DNA from: Staphylotrichum longicolle
Lineage: Eukaryota > Ascomycota > Sordariomycetes > Sordariales > Chaetomiaceae
Length of the DNA: 64,000 bases
Direction: 5' to 3'
NCBI GenBank assembly: GCA_019096155.1
Contig: JAHCVI010000001.1
Span: forward strand, 1,798,001 to 1,862,000
The notes under the pieces were generated by a model. It saw only the letters and a list, made by a program, of their open reading frames with translations, was not told where the DNA came from and made no database searches. Each line of letters starts with the position of its first letter. Position 1 is the first letter of the stretch. Shown one piece after another: positions 46,509 to 58,500 of this stretch. The position numbers and the translations under genes were made by a program.

Positions 46509-49500
46509 GGTGACGGGGCGGGGGAGCGGGCTTCGTCTGGCTCAGACGAAACCGGGCGGCGGCGCGCGAGCAGATGGGGACGAGCAGAGCGTCGTCCGCT
46601 GGTAGTGGGATTGGTGCCGTGAAGAGCCACTCGGTGTGAGGGGCCACACAGACTCGCGCAGTTGTGGGGATTAGCTCGTCCGGAAGGGATGGACAAGACA
46701 GACTCAGGAGGCGGCATGCATGATATGGGGGGTGTCGAACACCAATTGGTCTCTTGAGTCGGACATGCAGCGGTCTAGCCGTCTAGGAGGTTACAAGTCG
46801 GGGGCCAGCCGGGTGCGGAGTAGCGCAGTGCCTCAGTGAGGGCAGCGGCGGCTGCAGAGGCGTTGGTGGGGGTGTGGCCGTTCGGCAGGTCTCTTCGTCG
46901 AGGGGAAGCGGGTCGAGTCGTGCGCAGATCCGGGACTCGACGGGATGGACCCGGAGCAGAGGAGGGCGGCGTTTGCGCCTTAATCCACGTTTAAACGGTA
47001 ACTTAGTTAGCGGCTCTTGCTGGCGCTCCTGCTGGTGCTTCTTCCACACCAGAGGACCTTGAAGGACCCGGGTCTCAGGCAAGCTTGGGTTGATGAAAGT
47101 CGAGCTATACTCTGCCAAGCAGGCGCTTGAGACTTGCTTCACACACTTCAGTTGTCCGTGTTCCCGTCTTCAGGTCGGCAACAGCGGCGAGGTGAGCGGC
47201 TCGGCTGCCGGCGGTTTGGCCCAGTGGGGAGGGTTCCGTCCTCCTGGGCGAAGAGTACCTGATACGAGGCGAGAGATAGACCGGTCGGCACTGAGGGCAT
47301 CGAGACTGGTTGGGACGGAGCAGATTTAGCTCAACGGCAGGGCGATGATGCAGTCGCAAAGCAAACAACAGGGCGATCTACCAGTGGCAGACGGCAAAAA
47401 AGCTGCAGAGCGGGTGCCGCAGATGCAGTCAAGCCCAGAGACTGGGACGAGACGAGTTGGACGTGCAGGAAGGGCAGCAGGGCAACCTGGAAAGGCAAGC
47501 AGGGCAGCAGAGCAGCAGGGCAACTCGCATTTTCGTGGACGAGGGCCTGCCCCCAAGCGGCATATGTATGCCAGGGAAAAGGCCCGCTTGATGCAGTGTG
47601 TGTGCATCTCCCGGCAGGGGTTCCAGGGGTCCTGGCCGTGGGCGGGCACAGGCCACACCACTGGATGGGCTGGATGGGGCCGATGGGGCAGATGGACGGG
47701 AGGTGATGTGGGAGTGAGATGGGCGTGTGGTGGGGGGGTTGGTCCAGGGAATGGAAGAGACCTGGGAGCGAGGGATGGAGAGAGCTGGGGTGGGACAGCC
47801 GCCGTAAATGGAAGACAGGGGTCTGTCTGGCCCAGGGAAGGAGGCAGCAGCAGGGCAGCAGAAATCAACTCAGTGGATGGAAGGAACTGCCCTGGGTCCT
47901 TCGTAGGCTTGCCGGACGAAGACGCGTGAAGTGCCAAAAGAGGAGAATGCACACTGCATCTCGAAGCCACCATCCAGGCAGGTACTAGCCTCCGCAATGG
48001 CAACGTGACTCCGAGCCAGGCTGCCGATGGGCTTGAATGGAAGGAGCATATTTGTGCTAGCAAGGAAGGAGCACGCCGTGTCGTCCAGTCCAAATCGCTC
48101 ACCTCGATCTCGTCGTGTTACTGGCACTGCACTGTGCAAAACTGTGCGCCAGGTGCCTAGGTGAGTTCGGCGAACGCAGCACGACCAAGTACGTACCGCC
48201 CATGATCCCAGTCTCAACGAGGGCATGAAAAAGCAGCCGGGGCTTGGATGGCGCGTTAAGCACGCCCTGCCGAAACGCGGTGGCTGAACCACCAATTTGT
48301 CCCGTCTTAATCGCTCGCACTCGGCCGCGTCGTCGGGGAACACGAGTCGAAGACCGTGGCCCTGCTTGAACATGTTCGAAAACGTGTTCGGGAATGCGAG
48401 GCTCGCGCGGTCGCTGCTCGACCAAGAAGTGGCAGTCGCATGGCCGACACACCATCTTGCGCCCTCCCGCCTGAGGTGCGCCTCTGCACTCTCACTTACA
48501 CCAGCAGCGCGACGGCTGCCCTGGTAAGGCACCTGAGGTATGTACCTACCATGTACACACCGAGGGCGCCGCCCAGGTATGTCAAATCCCACGCTCGGCA
48601 GCACTGCACATCCGCAATGTCCCGAGAGAGCGTCCCCTCCCAGATCGGCAGAGTCGCAGGTCGCCGGCGCTTCTCGCATTGTGACATTTGAAGTTCCTTC
48701 GAGATTGCCGACTCGGTCGAGCAATAGCGTCGAAACCGCACCCACGCTGGTTTGCGAATCAAGGCTCAGGTCGTGCTTGCAAGAGCCTCCTTGGCTGTGC
48801 ACACGCACTAAACTTCCGAGCCCAGCGGGCCAGGTGTGGGCCGCAGCTACCATCAGGTTCGGGCTGCTCCGCCCCTTGAATCCCGGAGGGCCCACAAGGG
48901 TGCGTCTTTCTGGAGTGACCCTAGCCCTGCCCTGTGGCTAGCCGGCCTGCCCTGGTCGCATATTCACCCACCTGCGGCCTGCGCTTCTGGGGCTCGTGGA
49001 GAAACGTCCCGTCTGTTCATCCCAAAACGGACAGCGAGTCGAGAGAACGACATGGCACCAGTTTTTGAAGATCGACTGCAAACTGTCGAGCATTCACAGA
49101 CGATGAAAACCTACTGAGTCTGTCCCTGGAAATTGAGTGTGATGGTTTCGGAGCCCACGAGGAACCCGTCCGCGTCGGCCCGCAGTGATCACCACAACAA
49201 GCTGCCGAAGCCAATTGGCACCACTATCAACTCAGCCGTCGCCTGCCGCGCCTCTGGTCCGACACCGCGGCGGCACCAACAGGGCAAGGTCGAGGATCGC
49301 TTAACTCGGCTCGACAATCGATATCGATAATGTCGCGGCTCGGCATGCCGCTGAACCCGCCACCCAGCCTGTGTCGAAAATGCCCTGAACGGCCCTGTGG
49401 CCGCCATCCTTGACTCCCCGAGACTCCCCAGCTCAACGTGCATGTTGTCCATACCTGGTCGCTCCAGGCAAAGAAAGACAAGACCGCACAACGGCAGCGC

Positions 49501-52500
49501 GCAGGATCGTCAACTAACTGCCGGCGCAGCACACAACATAAATGACGACTACGCTGCGATCTCACATCACACCTCACGTTACCTGATGGGATGGATGGGG
49601 ATCTGGAAACGGCCAACGGCGTGACAGACACGCAATCTGGTGGCTATCATCTAAGCGATCTGGGTTACAATTGCTATCTGGTCACCGGGCGTGTCCGTGC
49701 CTCTCACCACCAACTCCCCTCGAGGACGCCGCTCACGAACCGTGTTTGAGACCATCCAACGGCGGCCAAAAGAGACCGGGCGGAATTGTCATTGGGCACA
49801 ATTTCCGGGTTCCTGCTCCCGCCATTGGGCAGAAAATCATGGTCGTCCAAGACAGGGTCCAAGCGCATGGCCGCCCGGCCTGCATCCCACTGGTTGAGCC
49901 TGTGGCGTAATAAAATCATGACGGACGGCTGGCTCAGCGAGATGCAGATGCATGGCGCGGCAGGCTTCCGCGAATCGAGATATCCATCCACACACTGGCT
50001 CCCACTTCAGCGGCACAGGCACAGCGCAAGAGACCAGCAATCGATCACCTCGCCAAGTATGAATTGACGAATGTGGTGTCAGAGGGCTTGCTTCTCCTGC
50101 CAAGAAGATATCCCCCGATGAGGCGCTGGTGAGGCCATCCACTTTATTTGATGGCGATATGCCTCGGGCGGTCCTTCGCCAGACTAATTGGCTGTCTGGC
50201 AAGGAAACCTCCATCGTCATCGACACTATCACCATCCACCGCAGCGGTCCGCAACAGGATGGGCCAGTGAACGGCTGGCAAACGGGGCGGATCAGGCACG
50301 CCGGGGATCAGCTCCTGTGCCGAGCCCCCGCAGGAACCAGCTCGATCGACAGCCAGGGCGAGATCTTGCTTGATCTCCCAAACCGTTTGCCCTCTGGCCC
50401 TCCGTCAAAACAAAGCGCCCTCCTGCCTCGATTGTGGATCAACTGCGACGCTCCTGAGCTTGTTGGTTGAAGATTTCTTGGTCTGCCCCCACACGCGGCC
50501 CATTTAACCCACTCCCTTCACAGTCAACCACAGCACTTTTGCACGCCTTTCACGCCAACGCCGTGCAGCTCGTTCCTGTTTTGGAGTCCCTGTTTTCCGT
50601 TCTGGGCTTCGGCAGCAACACGAGGGCATCGTAGGGTTGCATCGCGCAAGGGGCAACATGATGGCGGAGACCGCCAAAGGAGGGCCACCCGCGCTGACGA
50701 CACCCCACGACTCCCTTGTTTGGCCCCAGCATCCGACGGCTTTCCCCCCGGTCTGAGCCAGTCACTCGAGTACCTCGAGCCGCGATGGTGGCCGGGAAAG
50801 AGGCTCAACCTGGAACCAACAGCTGCGGCCCTGGGGCGTTCGGGTCGTTGTGGGTAAAAGATCAATAGCCGCCGCAGGTGCTCCCTCGGGCCCAACCGAC
50901 TCCCGTCAATGACATAGCAGGACAGTTCTTAGCATGAATGACCTCCTGCTTCGGCCGGATCTTCGGCCATTTGCCTCGTTCTCCAACCTTCTGACCCGGG
51001 TCAATATCGGAGGCAGCGGGTAGTCGCGATTGCCCGGTTAGCCTTTGGATGGTGTGCTTCAGCCCAGGGGCAGCACAGTCCTCCTTTCTCCGCGTCTCCC
51101 CGCTGCGACCAAGGGGATTCGGCGGCAAGAGCAACGTGACGACGAGAAAGGAATAACGTTAAACTGAACGTTAATTCCGCGCACTCAGCTCAGCGGGTTG
51201 ATGTGCGGCCAAGCCGAGCGGCAAGGGCTTCAACCTCCCTCGTGCCTCCCGGGGCATTCCTCATACAGCAATCCGTAAGGATCTTGAAGAAACGTGCTCG
51301 GACAATTCAAAAGAAGCTGCGCAGATCATCCCGCTCGCTACCCGGGTTCTGCAATCCTGTCTCCATCTCGCGCATGAATGGCACTCTAGGCTCTCAATGC
51401 GCGTCGCATCAACATCGGAGGGTTTATGGGAGGCTGATGACCCCAATAGATTTCATCCGATCTCTGCTTTCCCGTCATGCAGCCTGCATCATCTTAATCT
51501 GTGCTCCCGCGAGCTGCACAATGCAAGGGTCTCGCCGCGACCCAATCTTCAAGTTGCCGTCTCATCTCTTGGTCCGCGCGCCACACACACGCAGGTCTGA
51601 TTTGTCAACACCTTTGATCGAAGGGGATAGGAGTTGGGAGGCATGGTTTGCCGTTTGGACGAGCAACAGGAGACATCTCGTTCGATGATACCCTTCGATG
51701 ACCGGTAGCCAAAATATCAACGGTCAAGCGGCATGCAACCTTCAATGCTCCGGCTTTCAACCTCTTGTGTCACCATAAACAGCCAGTTGACTCCTCCCCG
51801 TCTCTTGCCCCAGACAACCGCTACTACCCCTGATTCAGTCCTTCCTGAATCAAACCGTGTACACCCCGAGACCCCGATGTCGCCCACACACGCACACACA
51901 CACACATACACATACCTATCTCACCAACCTCCGAGAGCAGACAGCAAGGTATGAACCCGGTAACCCCACCGCGGACTGAAACATGGCCGCATACAAGTGA
52001 ACCCAGGTGGGGCCCCCGGCCGGCCAGCCGGCCGCGGAGCGAGCGCCGCCCTGCCAGCCCAGCCCGGACCATAACTCCCAGGCTAAGTTGCATGCATTTT
52101 GCATCTCGAGGTTACCTGACGTTACCTCACATGTGTAAATGTACATGTATCTTGCCATCCCAACGGCCTCCTCCCCTCCCCTCCCCCTCCCGGCGAGCAT
52201 ATCCGTAAGCGCCCGTCCAAGCCTGCACGACCCGACCCAGCCCAGATCAGCCCTATGTGTGTAGCCACCCGAGCCCCCCCCTTGCGTCTGCTCTGCCGGC
52301 AGTCAAGACACGGACGGGTGGGTGGGTGCTTTGGTGGTGCATGTATGTATGTGCACCAAGGAATCCCATCCATCCGCTGGGCGGGGTTGTTTGTGTTGGC
52401 GAGGGAGCGTTGCAGTTGTATGTTCTTGGGATGCATAGGGCATCTATGTACATGATTGATGACTTAACTCTGTTTGGTTGCCGAAAAGGGGGGGCGGGCG

Positions 52501-53285
52501 GTTGTTCAGGGGTCGAAAGACTCGCGGGCTTGCGCCGGTGTCGGAAGGGGGAGGAGATTGGAGAAAGTAGGTAACGGTGATGTCGAAAGTTGTCTACTAC
52601 GTAGAGTCTTGGTGAGGTCATGGCAAGAGGTTGGCAGACGACGACGGGACGGGGTGAGCTTGTTTGACAGTTGCAAGAGCCTCGGATTAAACCGCCGCTT
52701 TGTGAAGAATTGGTCCTTGGTTATGCCTAGGTGTAATCCTGACACAGACACGAAGTCAAGAAGGGAATGGAAAGTAGGTTGAACACGGTTTCTAATCAGT
52801 TGCGGGTTTTGTATTTTTCGATGCCACATGTTTAGATCAGCTCTTTCCATATCTAACTGGTATATGCTCCTCAGTATGTCCCATGCCATGCGATCAAGAG
52901 AACAAGTTATCGTGGCGGGTATATAAAGTATCAAACTTTTGCCATCCTTCTGTCCATGACTCCTGCTCTTAGCTTTCAATAGCTCACCAGTGGCCGTGAT
53001 ATCAAGTGTTTCGCCAGCGCTGCTACGGGCGCTACTGACTGAGCAACCTGCTGCGGCTGCTGCCGATGTCGTTGGATGAGGAGGGAACCACCCCTCCTCG
53101 GCCAGACACCGCCTGCTCGCTGTCTGGCATTGGCCGCAATGCCGAATCCCTTTCCCCTTTGTCAAAACCACCCGAAATGGCTCATCAAAACGGGGCTCGG
53201 CGTGCTGCACGTTTGGCAGGGCCGGTCTTGGTGCGAGTTGCACAGCCCGACTCAGCCGAGCCCCCGTCCTTTCCTCGAAGAGGCT
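46509..53285. other. 6.8 kb gene-free region
   Basis: The longest stretch here without a supportable gene, lying between the 5' end of the CENP-B-type gene and the 3' end of RBG1. Many open frames exist on both strands (the longest is 47870-48895, minus), but none has a recognised domain, a sensible start and splice structure, or non-repetitive protein character. Small features seen are GGGCAGCA-type repeats around 47,468-47,520, a 12-base palindrome ATCGATATCGAT at 49,317-49,328, a GC-rich near-palindrome at about 52,014-52,036, and short (CA)n runs at about 51,890-51,905. No transposase or terminal repeats were found. Confidence 0.5.
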
Positions 53286-54736
53286 TTACCGCTTGACAAT
53301 TGACTAAAGAACCGGAGTCAGTATTCCAAGCTTTAGTCGGACAATGCTGAATGGGCCAGAACATACCAATATCTTCGTCTGCAAGCTCGTGAGAGAGACC
53401 GACCGCTGCGGCTGGTGCTTGACCGACTTGCCGTAGACGACGGCCGACTTGAACTGCTCGGTGATACTCCGATGGATGGCATTGCACTGAAAAGGAGTTA
53501 GCTTTCGGTGATCACCCCGGCAGATGGGAGGAAAGAAGTGGCACGTACGAAGTCCTCCACGGTGCACTTAGACGAGCGCAGCACGACAGGGGCCGAGTAA
53601 TCGGGCATTTTGCCCTTAGGTTTGGTGTAAACACGGACGAGGTTGAGCTTCTCCCACATGGCCTCCATCAACTCGTCAACGTTCCAGCCGTGCTCCGAGC
53701 TGATAGGTACCGAGTTGGGGATGCGGTAGAGCAAGTCCAGCTCCTCGATGCTGATGCTGTCGATCTTGTTGAGCACATAGATAACGGGGATGTAGCTTCT
53801 GCTCTTGGCCTCGAGCACATCAATAAGGTCGTCGATGGTGGCGTCGCAGCGGATGGCGATATCTGCCGAGCTAATCTTGTATCTGTCATCGTCTTGTCAG
53901 TCATCAACCGCTTCCTTCCCCAAATCAAAGAAAGCCGCAAAGCAACTCACTCGCTCATGACAGCCTTGATTTCGTCATGGTCGATATGCGTCAGGGGCAC
54001 CGTGCTGGTGATATTCAACCCGCCCTTGTCCTTCTTCTTGAACGTGATGTTTGGCGGCTCCTTGTTGATGCGGATCCCAAAACCCTCCAGTTCGCTCTCG
54101 ATGACCCTCTTGTCAGACAACGGCTTGTTGACGTCCAGCACGATAAAGATCAAATGGCACGTCTTGGCGACCGCAATGACCTGCCGACCACGACCACGGC
54201 CGTCCTTCGCACCCTCAATGATACCGGGCAAATCGATCATCTGCAGCGGCGCACCGTTGTAGACGACCTGACCGGGCACGCTGGTCAGCGTCGTAAACTC
54301 GTAGGCGGCCGCCTCCGAGTGCTGCCCCGTCAACCGACTCATGAGTGTACTCTTGCCGACCGAGGGGAAACCGATGAACCCAACACTGGCAACACCGGTA
54401 CGGGCCACGTCGAATCCCGCTCCGCCGCCACCGCCGCCGCCCGAGGGTGTGAGGAGTTCGCGCTTGAGCTTGGCGAGTTTGGCTTTCAGCTGGCCGAGAT
54501 GGTACGATGTGGCTTTGTTTTTTTGAGTACGAGCCATCTGTTGGGAAGAGATGTGATGTCAGGACCTGGCCACCATCGCTGGGGAGGTGGGAGGTGGGAA
54601 TGGCAAACATACTTCGGTCTCGATCTCCTTGATCTATTGGTAGCAGCCATGGTCAGTTTTTTGTCCTTTGAAGGCGACACCTGGGCGCGATGGGAAGGCG
54701 GGAAAGATAGCGTACCTTGTCTACTGTGGTCGCCAT
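53286..54736 (-). CDS. RBG1: DRG-family GTPase (Rbg1/DRG1), frame shifted at the C-terminus
   Basis: Cytosolic OBG/DRG GTPase associated with translating ribosomes. Exons are 54736-54716, 54633-54613, 54537-53951, 53882-53549, 53486-53367 and 53303-53286, totalling 1,101 nt, or 366 residues. The first two exons are 21 nt each (MATTVDK, IKEIETE). GTPase motifs are G1 GFPSVGKSTL, switch I TTLTSVPG, G3 DLPGIIEGAKDGRGRG and G4 VLNKID; the C-terminal TGS domain begins VRVYTKPKGKMPDYSAPVVL. After KHQPQR the expected VGLSHELADEDI is encoded in the next frame. The original frame is regained for the final IVKR. This fits loss of one base near 53,404 and two near 53,303. The total remains a multiple of three, so automated models would miss it. 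Confidence 0.95.
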
Positions 54737-55559
54737 GGTTGCGGTATTGCTCTTGATCGGCTGCGATGCTGGCTGAGTGAGGTACGCGGCGAAGATAACG
54801 ATAGGGACGACCGGCGGGCGATGGTGTTGTGTTGCTTGGAGAGTTCGAATCTCAAAGTGGGAATTTTGATGGTGGGGCAAATTTCAAATGGAGGGACATC
54901 CAAAGAGAGGGGGCAACTTGCGTCCCCGCAGGCTTGATGTCACTGTGTGGCCCCATAGGGCAGCGGCAAAGTGTCTGATTCAGACACGGTTCGAAGCTTG
55001 TAAGCACAGAGCAATCCACATTGTTAGCGCTAAGGCTTTCACCATACACCCTCTGTCTTCACGATCGGATCGAGCAGGTCCATATGAAGGTTCATTCAGC
55101 ACTTGATACCGCTGATGAATACTTCGTGCTTCCTTATGTACAGTACATGTTTGGAAACTCAGCCCTGCACCGCGCCCGAGCCCCAGAGTTCCGTTCCTGT
55201 ATAGAAACCGCCGTCTGTTCCCTAAGTCGGGGATCCTCCCGAGCAAACCAACACATCATCGACATGATCATTGTACATCTCTAGTCGTGAAAGCCACTCC
55301 CGTTTGCGAGTCCACCAAAATGTGCCTCCCAAGACCTCCTCCGATATAAAAAGCCAGTTGGTGCGCAATGGCGCTGTCCTTCGGTATCACCGCGTATTCC
55401 GAGGTATGGGGAGAGCAAAGCTCAACTCGCTCTTCAGAACAACTGCAGCCCCGAAGAGGTGATTCATCTATCGAGGCTTGCCTGCCCCATGCCCTGTAAA
55501 CAAAGAAGATAGGTCCATTCGGCAACTCAAGAACCCACGCGGACCCCTCGCAGCGCTCT
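54737..55559. other. Intergenic region RBG1 / HOS4
   Basis: About 820 bases upstream of RBG1 and downstream of HOS4, with no supportable gene. Open frames here lack domains. Confidence 0.5.
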
Positions 55560-58500
55560 CTATTCGGTGCTGTTTGCTGTCCCGTGGATGCCATTCAGGA
55601 GCGGCCGGGCCTGCGCAGGCCCCACCTCAGAAGATGGAGAGATTGGGTGGTTCCCCGTTCCGTTCGTCGTCGTTGTCGTAATCAATGTGGGCGATGCCAA
55701 ACCATTGATAGTTGCCGTCGCTACGCGGGGCGAGGCACTCGTTGGGGACGAGTGTACCCCGTTTGGCACCAGGGGAGACTCTGCATCAACCATGGCTTCG
55801 TCGGCGCCCTGCTCTTTGTTAAGCCTGTTGTGAGCCGGGTCGTCTCGAGGAACGGCGACGAGGCCACGGCGGCCGATCCGCTGTCTCCGGAAGGGCGAGG
55901 GTGATGTGCTCGCCTCCCTGACAGTCGGCTTGTCTTCCGAGACAAGTTCGCCGTTGACGTAGTGCTTATTGCTGGGTGCAAACCGGCGAAGGCCGTGTGC
56001 GTGTGCGTCTGGGTCACGCTTCCACTTTTGATGGGGAGCCCAGCTTATGCACTGCATATCGCTCTCCGGAAGCTCGCAATAGGCCATTGTGAGCTTCACG
56101 TTGCGAAGATGCTGTATCGTAGGGATGATGAACAAGAAGTCTGAGGCCTGGAAGCATGTTAGAACGCATACAAAAACCGGACCGAGTAAATATCGCTTAC
56201 CCTAACAAAGAACATCTCCATTGCAGCGAACTTCTCCCACGCCTCGGCTCGGAGGCCCTCGAGGATGGGATAACCCATCTGATGCGGGGCATTCCCTTGG
56301 TAGTAGTCCTCCAGTTGTTCCCCGAGTTCGAAGAGGCTGGGCGTTGTCAGCGCATATCGATCGGACTCGAGCCGCCAGATAACCCGCTTTGCCATCGGCG
56401 AGACGGGTTTGCGGGCCCAGGCAGTATCTGCGTCGTCCCGTTAGCGACGGTCCAAAACAAGTTCACAAAGAGAGACCTACATCGTGAGAGCTCCAGATCT
56501 TTCTCTCCCAAGAGAAGCGCCACCTGTGTATTGAGCAACCACTGCTCTCTGCCGTCGCGGGTGCCGTTCGCTTCCGAATCGATGCAGTCATATCGGACGC
56601 CCTGCATGACGCTGAACTTCTCTGCGACCTCGGGGAGCTTGGGGTTGACTGCGCCATCAAGCCAGCGAAGGACGGGAGGCAGTTTGGCCAACCGGGCGCG
56701 CTCTTGCTCGATCCGCAGCCGCCGTTGATCGGCTTCCTTGGCCGCACGTTCGGCTTCTCTCGCTGCCCGCCTGCGTTCCATTTCCTCGCGGAGAGCACGC
56801 TCCTTGCGCTCTTGTTCTCTTTTCTCCTCCTCTTCGCGTTTGCGCCGAGCCTCTTCAGCAGCTTCGCGCTCAAGCTGTTCCCTACGGACCCGCTCCTCCT
56901 CTTCTCGCCTCTTTCGATCCTCTTCTTCCTTGTGTCTCCTCTCTTCCTCCTCTCTTCTCTTCCTCTCCGCTTCCTCCCGCTTCTTCTTCTCTTCCTCCTG
57001 CAGACGCCGTCGCTGCTCTTCCTCCCGCTGCTTGCGGTCCTCTTCCTCCCTCTTTTTCCGTTCCTCCTCCTCTTTTCGCTTCTTCTCACGCTCTTCATCC
57101 TCCTTTCGCCGTTGCTCCTCTTCGTTTCGCTTCCGAGCTTCTGCTTCAGCAAGCCTCTTGGCCTCCTCTTCGCGCCTGAGCCGCTCCTTCTCCTTCTCCT
57201 TCTCCTTCTCCTTCTCCTTCTCCTTCTCCTTCTCCTTCTCCTTCTCCTTCTCCTTCTTCCTCCTCCTTCTCCTTCTCTTTCTCCTTCTCCCTTTCCTTCT
57301 CCCTCTCCTCGTCTTCTCTGCGTCGCTTCTCTTCCTCCTTGCGCTTTGCCTCACGGGCACGTGCTTCGAGATCGGCCTGCTTCCTCTTCTCCGCCTCGTC
57401 TTTCTCCTTCTGGAGTGAAGGCCGCGGCGCCGAGGTGTCAGTCAAAGACGGGGGCGCATCTGGCATCTCAACATCGGGATCCTCAGATTTGACATGAATG
57501 CTGCCCTCGGACGATACTGATTTTCCTGACTCACGACGCCCGTGATTGAGAAGCGTGTCCGCCTTCTTGGGCTTTGGGGTGAGTCTCCGTTCTTCGTCAT
57601 CCCGTGGTTTCGGTGATGGTCGAGGGCCTGTCGCTGAGCTCAATGTGGGGTCACGGGGAATGGAGGCTTTGAGGAGCCTGTCGTCAGACTGGCTCGACTT
57701 CGGCCGCTTCTCTTTGCTGTCGCCGTCCAAGCGCCTCCTCTTGACGGTGACCTCGCTCCCATCTTTTTCAGTAGGGCCAAGGTGCGGCGGGGTTGCACTT
57801 GACCTGTGCCGCTTGCCGGTGCTTTCACCTGAGACAGATAATCTATCGCGAGATTCGTCCCTCTTAAGAGCCTTTGTCCTGTCGTGATACTTTTCTGTCT
57901 TTTGCGTCTTTTCGGATTCCTCGCGCGGACTGGCTGGTTCCTTCATGGATGAGGCATTGGAAGTCAGACTCGGGCGCCGCTGCTGCCTTTCCCGCTCCCC
58001 TTTCAGTTCTCGCCCAGACACCAGTTTCCGTCTCGGCTTGGCGGCTTCGCCCTCTGAAGACGCAGCCGCGAAATCCGACTCTGCACGCCGAACTTTGGCC
58101 GTTGGTTTTCCGGCTGGTGACGGTTCGCGGTCGGAGACGGCGATTGTAGGAATACGGTCTTCCTTCTTGGGCCGTCCCGGTCCCCGTTTCGGCGAGGTCT
58201 GTTCATCCTGGGGAGCGGTAAGCGAGCTGGCCCGCCGCTTCTCCTTGGGGCTTGCAGATAGTTTTGCAGCAGTGAGCTTTTTGGGCTCCCTGGTCGGGCT
58301 CGATGCTTTCCTCTTGAGGGCCTTTGCCGCATCGTCCTTCGCCTCCATCTTGCGCCTCGGCTCGCGGTCCTGTTCTCGCCTGCTGGGAGATCGATTCTTC
58401 GAGCTTTCCTTGTGTGACTTCTTATGCTCGTCGTATGCATCCTTTAGCATGTGCTCTTCCTCCATCCAGTTCGGGCCCCGTCGTCTCCTTGCGATCTCGT

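Noticed and set aside
47325..47400. tRNA-like A-box (tagctcaacggcaggg)
   Set aside because: No B-box, anticodon arm or acceptor stem pairing follows at the required spacing.
47870..48895. 341-residue minus-strand open frame in the long gene-free region
   Set aside because: No domain, no convincing start context or splice sites, and no protein-like pattern; expected by chance in GC-rich DNA.
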